Of a DNA stretch of 31,602 nucleotides, positions 1 to 10,620 are shown one piece after another. The DNA is from Zygnema cylindricum (lineage: Eukaryota > Streptophyta > Zygnematophyceae > Zygnematales > Zygnemataceae). Under the pieces are notes generated by a model. The model was not told where the DNA came from and searched no databases. It saw only the letters and a program-made list of their open reading frames with translations. Each line of letters opens with the position of its first letter. Position 1 is the stretch's first letter. Both the position numbers and the translations under genes were made by a program. The stretch lies in contig JBBHKE010001237.1 in the NCBI GenBank assembly GCA_037447655.1, positions 64,001 through 95,602 on the forward strand. The letters run 5' to 3'.

Positions 1-534
1 TGTTCGCCCTTCTGCGAAACCTTATATAGGCGGTAGGCGGAGTGTTTGTCTTCGATTTTTTCCGGCGGTCCGCATTACGGACAGCCGTACAGCTGGCACA
101 ATGTAACGCTGCCATGCGACCGTCCGCAATACGGACCGCTGTACCGCTGGCACAATGTAACGAAGTCGCCCGTAGCAGCGTACGGTTGGCATAATCTTAT
201 GTCGCCAGTTGTCAGTGTGCAGACCACCGTCCGGCTGGCATACTCTAACATTGCCAACCATCGGTGTGCAGAGATTCGTACCGCTGGCGAAATTAAAAGT
301 TGTTGTGCGTCGCTGTGCAAACCGCCGTACGGATAGCGTAATGTAACATTGTCATGCGTCGTGTGGAGAGCGCCGTACGGATGGTGAAATTTAACGTTGC
401 CGTGCGTCGCTGTGCAGACCGCCGTAGGGATGGCGTAATTTAACGTTGCCGTGCGTCGCTCTGCAACCCGCCGTACATATGGCGTAATGTAACATTGTCG
501 TGCGTTGTGTGCAGACCGCCGTACGGATGGCGTA
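1..534. repeat. Left arm of inverted GTACGG tandem-repeat array
   Basis: About eleven diverged units of a 48-49 bp tandem repeat. The marker GCGTAAT recurs near 336, 433, 482 and 530. A typical unit holds GCCGTACGGATGGCGTAAT followed by TAACGTTGCCGTGCGTCGC. The outermost 70 bases contain a TATATAGG block and a GGCGGTAGGCGG block. The reverse complement of 13,690-14,040 aligns along this arm from its first base, apart from one extra unit here, so the two arrays are inverted copies. The arm probably starts at or just before base 1. All open frames here change with the repeat phase, so I do not call them genes. Confidence 0.85.
530..534. repeat. Target-site duplication GCGTA, left copy
   Basis: GCGTA directly precedes the TG end of the left LTR and recurs directly after the CA end of the right LTR at 7,730-7,734. 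It is the 5-bp target duplication expected for a Ty1/copia integration. The target was the GCGTAAT motif of the tandem array. Confidence 0.9.
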
Positions 535-1422
535 TGAAATTCTGTGGTATCCATTGACCCACAGAATGAGCAGCCTATGTAAAGCCTCTAGGATAATATT
601 TGCCCCTTCTACTTTCCCGCTGAATAAGTGCAGCCCAGGCACACAAATATTCTGACCACCCTCACCCCTGTGAGAACAAGACTCCCCTGAGTCAAACGCA
701 AAAAGAATCACTCAATTTGCTCACCTGAGCAGTAAGTTATGGCTGGTCAAAGATGACCTTTATAGTTACAAGCTCTCTTAGAGAGAGAGGTACCTAAATT
801 TTACTAAGTCTTGGTCTGCCTACACACGACTACTTACTACTAAACCCTAGTCGAATAGGAACACTATATAGTACAAGAAGGTACAATGGACGATGTACTC
901 ATTGTACGACCATTGTAAGACAAGGTCTACAAGGTGACTCTTGTCAAATCGGAAGCCATGGTTCCTCCTCTCATCTTCTCCGGTATCAAATAATGTGGCG
1001 CCACATGGCACCACGTGATGATATCTCCGTATGCCGCTAAAAGCTCATTTCGCGTGGCGGCTATAATGCCGGCCGTCTAATCAAAACATATTTTACACGG
1101 TGCAGATTCGCGTACATACAGAAATTGCTCCTTTTGGTTAGTCTGCTGTTAATTAGCTGTTGCGTTAATGTTTATATATTTATGAAACCCGTCACGTGTA
1201 TCGTTTCGTAACGCCTTAATGGTTAAGGCGTTAGGCTATAGAGAATCTAGAGGTCATAGATTCAAATCTAGACTTAGGCATCAATTTAGCCAAAATACCA
1301 TTTATTTAAAACTACCATTTTCTAAATATTGCGGCAGCCATGGCGCGCCTTTGATCCTCACTCTCTTTCTTTAAAGCAAAAGTAAAATAGGGAAGTGAAA
1401 TATTAATTACCTCTTTTCAACA
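535..1422 (-). repeat. Copia 3' LTR
   Basis: This LTR is downstream in element orientation. Read on the minus strand it begins TGTTGAAAAGAGG and ends AATTTCA. It pairs with 6,841-7,729 over its whole length. A near-palindromic TATATAG block at about 864-871 is a possible TATA box, and a tRNA-like block lies at 1,206-1,282. Confidence 0.93.
1206..1282 (+). other. tRNA-like / pol III box motif inside the LTR
   Basis: A perfect 11-bp inverted repeat (TAACGCCTTAA, 3-base spacer, then its complement) spans 1,209-1,233. Its second half reads GGTTAAGGCGTTAG, like the D-arm and A-box region of tRNA-Ser or tRNA-Leu. About 25 bases later ATAGATTCAAATCTAG resembles a B box and T arm. The same block is kept in the other LTR at 7,513-7,589. 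No clean cloverleaf with an acceptor stem could be folded by eye, so this is a tRNA-like relic or a chance mimic, not a called tRNA. Confidence 0.4.
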
Positions 1423-1436
1423 CTCCCCTTAATCCT
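1423..1436 (-). promoter_or_regulatory. Copia polypurine tract
   Basis: On the minus strand a purine-rich AAGGATTAAGGGGAG abuts the first base of the 3' LTR. This is the expected site of plus-strand priming in reverse transcription. Confidence 0.75.
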
Positions 1437-3057
1437 TTTCAATTTTAATCCACAGTTTTCTCTGCAATAAATCAACTTAGGGGAAGGCACTAGTTTTGTC
1501 ATCATGTCTGCAATCATTTCTCTATCAATTTTATGAACCAGTTTAATAATTTTATTTTCTACCTTCTCTCTGACAAAGCTTAGTCTAATATCCATTATTC
1601 TTAGCTTTGAAGTGATGTTTCGGATTAGCTGCAATAGAGATAGCAGCTTGATTATCACAAAAAACATTTTGGGTTCCAGACTTCATAAACCCAAGTTCTT
1701 CAAGAAGAGATTTAACCCACATTAATTCTTTGGTGGCAGCACAAGAAGCCATGTATTCAGCCTCCATAGTAGACTGAGAAACTACTTTTTGTTGTTTGCT
1801 ACTCCAACAACATGCACCGGATCCAATTTGCAACACATATCCAGTCGTACACCTCCTTAAAGGCACATCTCTCTAACTAGCATCACTCCAAGTGGTGATG
1901 TCAATGTGCTCCCCTCCCAAATGCAACCATAATTCCCTTGTCCCCACCAGATACCTCATCACCCTTTTGGCAGCCTCCTAGTCTCTCTTTCTTGGTTCAT
2001 TTAGATTTCTACTAAGGACACCTACAGCTGCAGCTATATCCGGACGGGTACAATTCATAAAATAAATTAAACTGCCTACAATCTGCCGATAAGGAATATT
2101 TTCCATAAATTTTCTTTCTATCTCATCCATCTCATCATTAATGATAAATATTCCTCTCTCTTCACTTCCCTCAAACACTTTCTTCAAATCCATAGGAGTA
2201 GTACATCCGTTTGCTTTTTCCATCTGAAATTTTTCTAGCATATTACCGATTGCTTCTTTTTGAGTGAGTCTTATAATTCTATTCCCTCTATCTCTCTCCA
2301 TCTGAATTCCCAAAATGTACTTTGCTTCGCCAAGATCTTTCATATCAAAACTGCTTCTAAGATCCCGTTTTAGTTTGTTAATTTTATCTAAGGACTTGCT
2401 TAAGACCAACAAATCATCCACATAAATAGCAATAAATATCACTCCATTCTCATCCTCAAATAAATATATAGAGTGATCTGAACTAATTTTGATATACCCC
2501 AAATCGGTCAGAAATTCGTCGAGCTTTATATTCCACTCTCGCGGGGCTTGCTTAAGCCCATAGAGTGATTTTATCAATTTGCAAACTTTATTTTCTTCCC
2601 CACTTTTCACGAATCCTTCTGGTTGCCTCATGTAAATTTCTTCTTCCAACTCTCCGTGCAAAAAGGCCGTTTTAATATCCATCTGGTGGATTTCAATATC
2701 CTCCGATGCGGCTATACTTAAAAGGATTCTAACAGAAGGAAATCTGACTACAGGTGCAAAGGTTTCTTCGTAGTCTATCCCCTCTTTTTGAGTATAACCT
2801 TTTGCGACTAACCTAGCTTTGTACCTCTTAATGGTATCATCCGGGTTTAATTTAAGTTTAAAAACCCACTTACATCCAATCGGTTTTCTGTCCAGTGGAC
2901 AATCTATCAACTCCAATGTATTGGCTTCCATGATAGAGGCCATTTCTTCATTTATAGCTGTGATCGACCGGCTACTTTCTGGAGTGTTTATGGCCTCTAA
3001 GTATGTTTGAGGTTCATCTGGGTGAGACTGTTGTCCATAGCCTATTTCAACCATGGA
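1423..3057 (-). pseudogene. Copia pol, reverse transcriptase and RNase H part
   Basis: The open frame from 3,054 to 1,978 gives the copia RT domain: a WVFKLKLN start, [50 protein letters not shown] and the catalytic box YVDDLL. The same frame continues into RNase H after TAG codons at 1,980-1,978 and 1,875-1,873. Both fall where the family normally has Trp (HWEAAKR and SDADWA). RNase H shows STMEAEYMA and FCDNQAAI, then a one-base shift near 1,605-1,620 moves the tail (MDIRLSFVREKV) to another frame. It is inactive unless the stops are suppressed. Confidence 0.93.
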
Positions 3058-3062
3058 TTACT

Positions 3063-4043
3063 CACGGAAACACCCACAGACTACCTCAAAAACAGCTGTG
3101 TTTCAGACGACAGAGATTACTCCACAATAAACAAAATGATCTCAAACTGCACCAATATGTAGTATACCATATACACTGTAAACTCTTAAAGTTACAGCCA
3201 AATCCACCAAGGCATTTAGAAGATATAAGCTTCAGAGTTACCCAAATATAGTTGACAGCTTCACAAACTAACCACTTAGACTGTTCACAGAATCTTACAA
3301 AGATACTAGAATACAATGAAACTTCACACACATATATATTCTATATCATAGAATAACTCCACAAAGTTTCATATGAAAGCACCAATTAGAGTGATCACAC
3401 CAACAAGTCAAAGATGCAGAAAACAGTTTGCCATTACTTTGATTACATGACTGCGATACATAAAATAATCTAAGTCCTGCAAGTTAAACTCAGAGTACAT
3501 AGGCATACCAGCCGTACTGTATCTACTCTAATAAACTAATTAGTCAAAAGGACAAACCTCTGTTGTACATAATATTTACACCGTACTCTTCGTATGTCAG
3601 AAACCAAGCTACCACTAAGCAACTACTAAGCTACCACTACCGTACAATCATCATTACTCGAGATCTATCCTAGTCATATTATCCGCAGCTGCGCTAGATG
3701 CGCTGGCTGCGCTGGCTGCGCTTGTCCGTACGGATCATACAAATAGCCGCAGCTACGTTGACTTAACTGCGTCGCAGCTCCGCAGTACTGGCGGCGCCTA
3801 TTCCAACATTCCGTTTATTTTACATCGGATCGCTTCGCGATCCGCCGTCCATTTGTCACAGCTTGTTCACACCACTCAATGAGTATTTTACGTCACTTTA
3901 ATTATATCAATCCGTTCGCTCCCCCAATCCGTAAATCTATTCAAACCTCCATATTAAATCCAATTAGTAGTTACGGGCAAACTGTCTCGTACGCACGAAA
4001 CTAACTTTTCAAAACAACAGAGACATCTTTGTGAGTTGGTTAT
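3063..4043. mobile_element. About 1-kb insertion inside Copia pol
   Basis: Copia coding stops at 4,044 just after the integrase C-terminal region and resumes at 3,057 just before RT. The intervening bases have no copia similarity. TTACT occurs at both edges (3,058-3,062 and 4,044-4,048); removing one copy plus the insert rejoins the two parts in the same reading frame, so TTACT is a candidate 5-bp target duplication. The rejoined site still has a TAA, which leaves some doubt. The insert has an A/C-rich half and then a GCAGCTGCG-rich block at about 3,690-3,790 resembling 10,440-10,600. No terminal repeats and no coding were seen. Confidence 0.6.
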
Positions 4044-6776
4044 TTACTTGTCGTTCTTAAAGTCGTTTACTACTTCTTCTTCCCCCTTCAAAATCGGACG
4101 CCGGTATGGAAGGCATCCTTGGGTTTCGTTTAGGGAGATTTCAGCTCCCCTATCTTCCAATTCCGGTGTCTCATCAAGTTCCTCATCGGTTTCCACTTCG
4201 TATTGTGGAGTTGCCTTGGATGTTGTCTTTTCCTCCTTCTTCTTTGGTAGATATGCAGATTTTTCTTTTTCTCCCTCTTCCTTCTCTTCATTTTCAAAAT
4301 CAAAGTTAGAAAACTGATCCGTTTCAAATCTAATTTTGACTTCCTTATTATATTTGAATGGATCAATGGACTTCTCTTCATTCATCACCACTATGTGTTT
4401 TACTAAAATTATATCTCTCTTTTTCAAGTCATACACTCGGTATCTTTTTGTGCTCTCATCATATCCTACAAGATATCCTGGCTTCCCTCTCCCCTCTAAC
4501 TTCCATTTAGTCTTATCGGAATCCAAACTATAGACTTGACTTCCGAACACTCTCAAACTAGACATATCAAGCTTTCTTCTTGTCCACCTCTCATACGGAG
4601 TTTCCTCCTTATTTGCTGAAGTTAAGAATCTATTTTTGATGAAATTAGCATAGTTCATAGACTCTGCCCAAAACTGCAACAGTATCCTCTTATCAGTTAA
4701 CATACTTCTGGACATATCTCCTAAAGTTCTATTCACTCTTTCTGCTACTCCATTTTGTTCCTGATTATAGGGAACCGTTTTCTCATGATGAATTCCTTCT
4801 TCTTTAAGATATTCTTCAAATTCCCTTGAGGTGTATTCTTTCCCATTTTCACTTCTTATCTCTTTTATTGAGGTTTCATGTAGTTTTTCACTCCATACTT
4901 TATACTCTTTGAAACATCTTAATACCTCTGACTTATGTCTGAGAAAGTATACCTTCGTGTATCTAGACCAATCATTTGTGATGGTTAACATCCATCTCTT
5001 CCCCCCATGTGAAGCATACCTAGCAGGTCCCCAAACATCAGTGTTAACTAGATCTAATACTTTCTCTCTCCTAAATGTGGTTGCCTTTGGAAATGGAAGT
5101 CTATGAATCTTCCCTTGGGCACATCCACTACAATCATTAAAGGTCTCATTATCCTCAAAAGTAATACCCTCCACTATTCCTTTTTTCTTCATTTTCTTTA
5201 ATCTATCTAGATGCACATGCCCCAACCTTTTATGCCAAAGCATCATCTCACTTGCACACGAGTAGAGAACACTCTTTTCATTGCAAAGAACAATTTTGAA
5301 CATTCCTTGACTGCCCTTCTCAGCTATGAAATAAACCTCATTATCAAAGCTTGCTGTGAAGATTCCTTTCCTAGTTCCTGTTTCAAACTCCTTTTCATCT
5401 AGGACAGCTGTTGAGACTAGGTTTTTGCTAAGCTGTGGAATAGAAAGAACGTCTAAGAGTGTTACAATTGAGGCGTTTCCATCAACTAGAACCTTCAAGT
5501 CAACAGTTCCAAGAAGACTTGTGGTTTCTACTCTACCATCTCCGTACTCTATCTCAACTATTGGGATCTTTCTCAGTTTAGTGAACCACCCCTTATCTTT
5601 GCACATATGCATTGAAGCCCCTGAGTCTATGATCCACCCATCCTCGGGTGGATCGCTCTTACCTCCGAAAGCACACTTTTGTCTCCGTGGAATGTCGACA
5701 TGCTTTTCAGTGTTTTTCGGATTAAGAAGAAGCTCCTCAAGCTCCTCTTCTGGTTCAGTTTTTCCTTCCACTTCCTCATCATGAACTTGAGTCAGGAAAG
5801 CCTTTTTCTTTCCTCCATCCCTTGAGGTTCCTTGACCATCTTTGAGTCGAAGATCTGCAAGTTTGATACAATATGCCATACAGTGTCCCGGTTTCTTGCA
5901 GAAGTGACATAATCCCCCTCGAGAAGTTCCTCTCCCCTGTGTATCAAATCTGCCACCTCCTTGTCCTCTTCCACCAAAGTTTCGATAGGGATCTTTCCCT
6001 CTCTCCTCATCACGCTTCCGCTAATCAGCTCTTGTAGACAATGCTTGAACACTTGGACTCCCTCTCCTAAGCTCTATGGTGCTTTCTTTCACTAAAATCA
6101 TTCCCACTGTGTCATCCCAATTCCAATTGCTATCTCTTATGTCTTGCAATCGGTTAATGATATTCTCATTCTCTTCAGGTAGTTTCATCATTAATGTGTT
6201 CACTCTTTGTCTCTCGGACCATGAGCTACCTGCACTCTCTAACTCTCCAAATAATGATCCTAAATCATTGCAATAATTATTCATACTTCCTCCTTTATAA
6301 GTATAAGTTGCAATCTTATTTTCGGCCAACTGTTGTTGCTGCAATGATCCACTCTTATATTTGTTGACTAGTGATATCCAAATCTGAGATGAAGATTTGA
6401 CATGCATAAGGGGAATGGCAATGCCCTTTGCTACACTTTTAAGAATTAAGAGCTTAGCAACCTTGTCTTTCTAGTTCCACTTTTCATACTCTGATCTTTC
6501 GGTCTGAACCCTTATCGCCGTTTTTGGTGGTGTTGCTGCCGGTATCGCCTTTGGCAATGGTGTCACTTGAGTTGCAACTCTTTCCTTTTCTCCTTCCATG
6601 ACAATCTCCTCTTCTTCCTCATCTTCATCCTCGGTGATGGTGGCAGCTGTTCTACCAACTGTAGAGGCGGAGGTGCCAGAAAAACGTGTCCCTCCAAACC
6701 CAGGTAGAGGTGGGCATCGAATTTGTCCAGACACTATGCCCCCTAGATACTTCTCAAATAGTTTTCCCTCCATCAT
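4044..6776 (-). pseudogene. Copia gag, protease and integrase part
   Basis: One reading frame runs from 6,776 to 4,044 with TAG codons at 6,473-6,471 and 6,023-6,021. In order: an acidic N-terminal region (DEDEEEEE), Gag core, a Gly/Arg-rich stretch, a CCHC zinc knuckle (CHFCKKPGHCMAYC, 5,875-5,920), the aspartic protease motif IIDSGAS, the integrase HHCC zinc site (WHKRLGH to CSGCAQGK), then the integrase core with VNTDVWGP, RSENGKEY and NGVAERVNRT. The second catalytic Asp of the core is Glu here (RSEN instead of RSDN), so this copy is probably integration-dead. The frame ends at a TAA at the edge of the 1-kb insertion. Confidence 0.93.
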
Positions 6777-6825
6777 CGTTTCCCAATAAAAAAAGTCTGA
6801 TCAATCAAATATGGGCACCCAAGAG

Positions 6826-6840
6826 GGTGGGCCCATAACC
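6826..6840 (-). promoter_or_regulatory. Primer-binding site, initiator tRNA-Met anticodon type
   Basis: Immediately inside the 5' LTR the minus strand reads GGTTATGGGCCCACC. The plus strand, GGTGGGCCCATAACC, equals the anticodon arm of plant initiator tRNA-Met as I remember it. Copia of Drosophila is known to prime from a 5' half-tRNA of initiator Met cut in the anticodon arm, and this site has that architecture rather than a match to the tRNA 3' end. Confidence 0.8.
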
Positions 6841-7729
6841 TGAAATTTTGTGGTATCCATTGACCCACAGAATGAGCAGCCTATGTAAAGCCTCTAGGAT
6901 AATATTTGCCCCTTCTACTTTCCCGCTGAATAAGTGCAGCCCAGGCACATAAATATTCTGACCACTCTCACCCCTGTGAGAACAAGACTCCCCTGAGTCA
7001 AACGCAAAAAGAATCACTCAATTTGCTCACCTGAGCAGTAAGTTATGGCTGGTCAAAGATGACCTTTATAGTTACAAGCTCTCTTAGAGAGAGAGGTACC
7101 TAAATTTTACTAAGTCTTGGTCTGCCTACACACGACTACTTACTACTAAACCCTATTCCAATAGGAACACTATATAGTACAAGAAGGTACAATGGACGAT
7201 GTACTCATTGTACGACCATTGTAAGACAAGGTCTACAAGGTGACTCTTGTCAAATCGGAAGCCATAGTTCCTCCTCTCATCTTCCCGGTATCAAATAATG
7301 TGGCGCCACGTGGCACCACGTGATGATATCTCCGTATGCCGCCAAAATCTCATTTCGCGTGGCGGCTATAATGCCGGCCATCCGATCAAAACATATTTTA
7401 CATGGTTTAGATTCGCATACATGTAGAAATTGCTCCTTTTGGTTAATCTCCTGTTAATTAGCTGTTGCGTTAATGTTTATATATTTATGAAACCCGTCAC
7501 GTGTATCGTTTCTTAACGCCTTAATGGTTAAGGCGTTAGGCTATAGAGAATCTAGAGGTCATAGAATCAAATCTAGACTTAGGCATCATTTTAGCCAAAA
7601 TACCCTTTACTTCAAAAACTGCCACTTTCTAAATATTGCGGCAGCCATGGCGTGCCTTTGATCCTCACTCTCTTTATTTAAAGCAAAAGTAAAATAGGGA
7701 AGTGAAATATTAATTACCTCTTTTCAACA
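6841..7729 (-). repeat. Copia 5' LTR
   Basis: This is the promoter-bearing LTR in element orientation. It begins TGTTGAAAAGAGG at 7,729 and ends AATTTCA at 6,841. It is followed by the primer-binding site and flanked outside by GCGTA (7,730-7,734). It carries the same TATATAG block (near 7,171) and tRNA-like block as the other LTR. Confidence 0.93.
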
Positions 7730-7734
7730 GCGTA
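7730..7734. repeat. Target-site duplication GCGTA, right copy
   Basis: Right copy of the 5-bp duplication flanking the Copia element. The sequence that follows (ATCTAACACTGCC) continues the interrupted array unit from 534. Confidence 0.9.
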
Positions 7735-9078
7735 ATCTAACACTGCCCGCATCGCCAAGAGTTCGCCGTACAAACTATCGGCAGTACCGGCCCCTAAAAA
7801 ACGTCGTTAAAACTAAGCGCGGTCCTCCAAAAGTGGCACATAGCGCATTGTAAAAATTTAGCATATTCTCGAATTCATTTTGTATATCCATAGAATTCAT
7901 GACAGTCAAAAAAACATTCATAACATTTGTACGCTTACTCAAGCTGAAAAGTAATTGGCTCAACAGTACAACTTTGGATGCGCTGAACTTTGGAACGACA
8001 GTTCCATTTCGGCTGCCTCAACCTACAGGTGTTCAAAGAAAACTTTACTAAGGTAAACTGATTTGTATAAAGATGTAAGATGTAGAGTTACAATTTCAAA
8101 AAATTGCTTTTTTCATTTGAAAGTGGGGTTTTATCAACATTTGTTGGTGTACACAATGCATATAAAAAATGAATTTCCTATTTCAAAGTGGTCTTTGTTT
8201 ATGAAAATAGTGCAAAATGTGTAGATATGAGTAGCTTACTTAAATTCACTCAACCTATGATAAATCATTGTTGAGTTTGAAAGAGATTGTAATGTTGTAG
8301 TAATGAAGGAGTTTGTAATGTATTTGTGTTGTTGCATTGAATCATGTCATGGTTGTAATCAACAATAGTACGCTTTTCAGTTGAACATAAACCGATAAAG
8401 TTAATTAGCACATATAACGCATGACGGTACAGAAGTGACATTTCGGCTTTATAGAAATGATGTATTATGTTTTCAAGTTGTTTATTGAATCGTGTTATGG
8501 TTGATGGTGTAACATGTGTTGACGTTAGTACGCCTATTTGAATTGAACATAAATCGAGATAGTTAACAAGCACGTAAAACGCATGAAGCTTTTACCTTTC
8601 GGAAATACGTTCAGGAGTGGCATTTGGGCCTAATAGATGCTTGAACCTACAACTGAAGAAATACAATATCATTCAGGTGAGCTAAAACAATCACTTTATG
8701 GTTATTGTTCTATGTAAATTGTATGGGAATTGTTAAAGAACTTTATGAAATGACGACATTGGTTGTCCTCTTAAGTCTTTCGATATGCTGGTAGGATAAA
8801 CACCCTGAAGTAAAAAGTTTGCATAAAAATGTCGTAAAATGTGTATGTGGGACAGATACATGTCAATTTACTCTTCCTATTAAAAAAGCTAATATGATGG
8901 GTTTGAGTTTGAAAAATGTAATGAAAGTGAGTAAAGATGAATGAAAATATAATTTGTTATTTATGACGTACATATAATCGTTGTACCCTTTGTTCATGTG
9001 GCAAATAAAAGCTTGATAAAAAATAGAATGAGATTTGCCAGTGGGAATTGAAAGACATGTATTGACTATATTTTATGC
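7735..9078. other. No gene seen; array remnant and diverged 160-bp duplication
   Basis: The first 70 bases continue the GTACGG array in degraded form. A diverged direct duplication follows. The block around 8,328-8,450 recurs around 8,476-8,630, with AGTACGC at 8,367 and 8,527 giving a 160-bp offset; shared pieces include TTGAACATAAA and AACGCATGA. The rest shows no coding pattern, RNA gene or terminal repeats that I could recognise. Confidence 0.5.
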
Positions 9079-9800
9079 GTGGACGCAGGGTCTAATCCAC
9101 CACGTGGACAACCAACCGCCACACACACTTCTACTACGACCCAAAATACTGCAAATCAACGCGAACAACGGTTGCGCGAAGAGCGTGAAAGAAAGAGAGT
9201 TACACGTGCAGCAAAACAAGGACGGGATGATGGTGTACCAACACAATCACAACGCAACGACACATAACGAGGAGCTACCAAGCGCGCGCGAGAAACCTCG
9301 GAAGAAGGACAACAAATCCAATTTAGAGACCGTGAAAGAAAAAAAGAAAAAGGTGCGTTTGTGTGGTTCATGAAACTACGATGTGATTGTAGTATAGTCA
9401 CACGTTTAACACATAAAGCAATCTGATTGCGAATGTACGCATTTGAATGTTTAATTGAAGAAGCTCTCATGAAAATAGAAAAGGTAGACTACCCCAACTT
9501 TAAAAGAACATTATTCATTTTCAACGTAAATAAATTATTGTTGTAATTAAGCTTTAATAATAAAATAACGGTAAAATAAAACGCAATAGAAGTAGTGGAA
9601 AGAGAAATTGGCGTAGGTCCAAAGTAGTTTACGTAATTACCACATTGGACATGTGAATGCAGTTAGACCCACATCGACGAAAAAAACAAGTGTTCAACGC
9701 AATGAACGGTTACGTCAAGAACGTGCAAGGAAACGAGCACAAGAAACCCCTGAAAAACGTGAAGAGGGCCTACTGAAAGATCGAGAAAGAAAATTGTTGT
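9079..9800 (+). pseudogene. STPR-type Arg/Glu repeat protein fragment, two exon-like blocks
   Basis: Two plus-strand blocks encode the same kind of charged repeat. Block 1 (about 9,089-9,350) has NQREQRLREERERKR and, after an in-frame TAA at about 9,265, KRARETSEEGQQIQFRDRER. Block 2 (about 9,659-9,790) has QRNERLRQERARKRAQETP followed by EKREEGLLKDRERK. The period of about 23 residues and the R(A/V)xETPE core match the STPR repeat known from FMBP-1-like proteins and from N-terminal parts of some Helitron-type and other transposon proteins. A CAG precedes each block and GTGCGT follows block 1, so they could be exons. The host protein cannot be identified, and the stop suggests a relic. Confidence 0.5.
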
Positions 9801-9959
9801 TCTACGACCACCGTTGCAGGTGGAGGAGCAGCAGTAGTAGTAGAAGTAGACATGATACACTCTCAGAAGCTATCAAATTTTTTATTAAACAGCAATCTTC
9901 AAGTGCTCATCAAATCTTATACAAGCATCCAAACCTCACAAAACTCTATCAGAATATAG

Positions 9960-10620
9960 AGTAGCAAAAACACTAACAACTTCCAAAGTTTCAGCTCAAT
10001 TGACTTGACAACACTCAAGATATAATACTCAGAAGTTTCCCAAAAACAGTCTGCAGTTTACTACTTGGAAGTCTGGATACAAAAAACATTCTAAGTCCTA
10101 ACTCTTATACTCTTAGTGAGTATCTACTTTTAGTTGTCCTATTACATAATGTTGCACCGCCGATATAGGTGTTCCTAATAGATATGTCCAAAACACAAAA
10201 CTACCACTGAGATCTACTTACTTCTAATCACGCTAATACTAATTTACCACTCTACAATCACATTACTGAGAATTTGTACTAAATGATTGTACAAATACTC
10301 GCCGCCGGTTAGTTACGTTTGTCCGGATATTTGCACTCAGTCGTTGTAAAGACATCTGTCAGTAAGTCATCTGTGAATCTCGTTCATTGACTCGATTCTG
10401 TTCAACCGTAGCAGCGCAGTCCAGTTCCAGATCATATTCGAATATCCGCAGCTTCGCCACAGCTGCGTTGTCCCATAGCAAAAGTAGCCGCAGCTGCGTT
10501 TGTCTTGTTGCGTAGCAACTGCGTTGGTCCGTACGGACCATATCAAAAATAATCAAAGCTGCGCTTGTTCCATTTGCGTCGCAGCTGCGCTGTTAGAATA
10601 TTGGTGTCGGTACCATTAAA
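9960..10620. repeat. Second copy of the GCAGCTGCG-rich repeat
   Basis: This shares its layout with the Copia insert at 3,063-4,043. An A/C-rich half with the phrase ACCACT...ACAATCA...ATTACT is followed by a block with several CGCAGCTGCG palindromes, a GGTCCGTACGGACC palindrome and GCGTCGCAGCT. The match is partial and ends are not defined. It has no coding potential beyond chance frames. It is probably a non-autonomous mobile element or solo repeat of the same family. Confidence 0.45.

Larger units (their letters stand above)
535..7729 (-). mobile_element. Ty1/copia LTR retrotransposon, complete ends, defective coding
   Basis: A 7.2-kb element on the minus strand bounded by two LTRs of 888 and 889 bp, each TG...CA, with a 5-bp target duplication GCGTA. 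The domain order is Gag with zinc knuckle, protease, integrase, reverse transcriptase, RNase H; integrase before RT defines the copia superfamily. Coding is broken by four in-frame TAG codons, a frameshift in RNase H and a roughly 1-kb insertion between integrase and RT. The LTRs differ at roughly thirty positions by eye, including a divergent patch around 1,075-1,120, so the insertion is not brand new. It lies in the left GTACGG array. Confidence 0.95.

Noticed and set aside
1-534. CRISPR array
   Set aside because: The repeats are degenerate and contiguous without unique spacers, and a eukaryotic inverted-array setting explains them.
46-711. Open frames of 80-159 codons across the left array
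   Set aside because: They read through tandem repeats in several phases and both strands with no protein-like conservation.
3055-4043. An intron in the Copia pol gene
   Set aside because: A GTAAAT donor exists, but no acceptor restores the RT reading frame, and the block has repeat-family similarity to the 10-kb region.
1873-6473. TAG as a sense codon in the host
   Set aside because: INDH exons contain no in-frame TAG, and two of the Copia TAGs sit at conserved Trp, which fits mutation rather than Gln reassignment.
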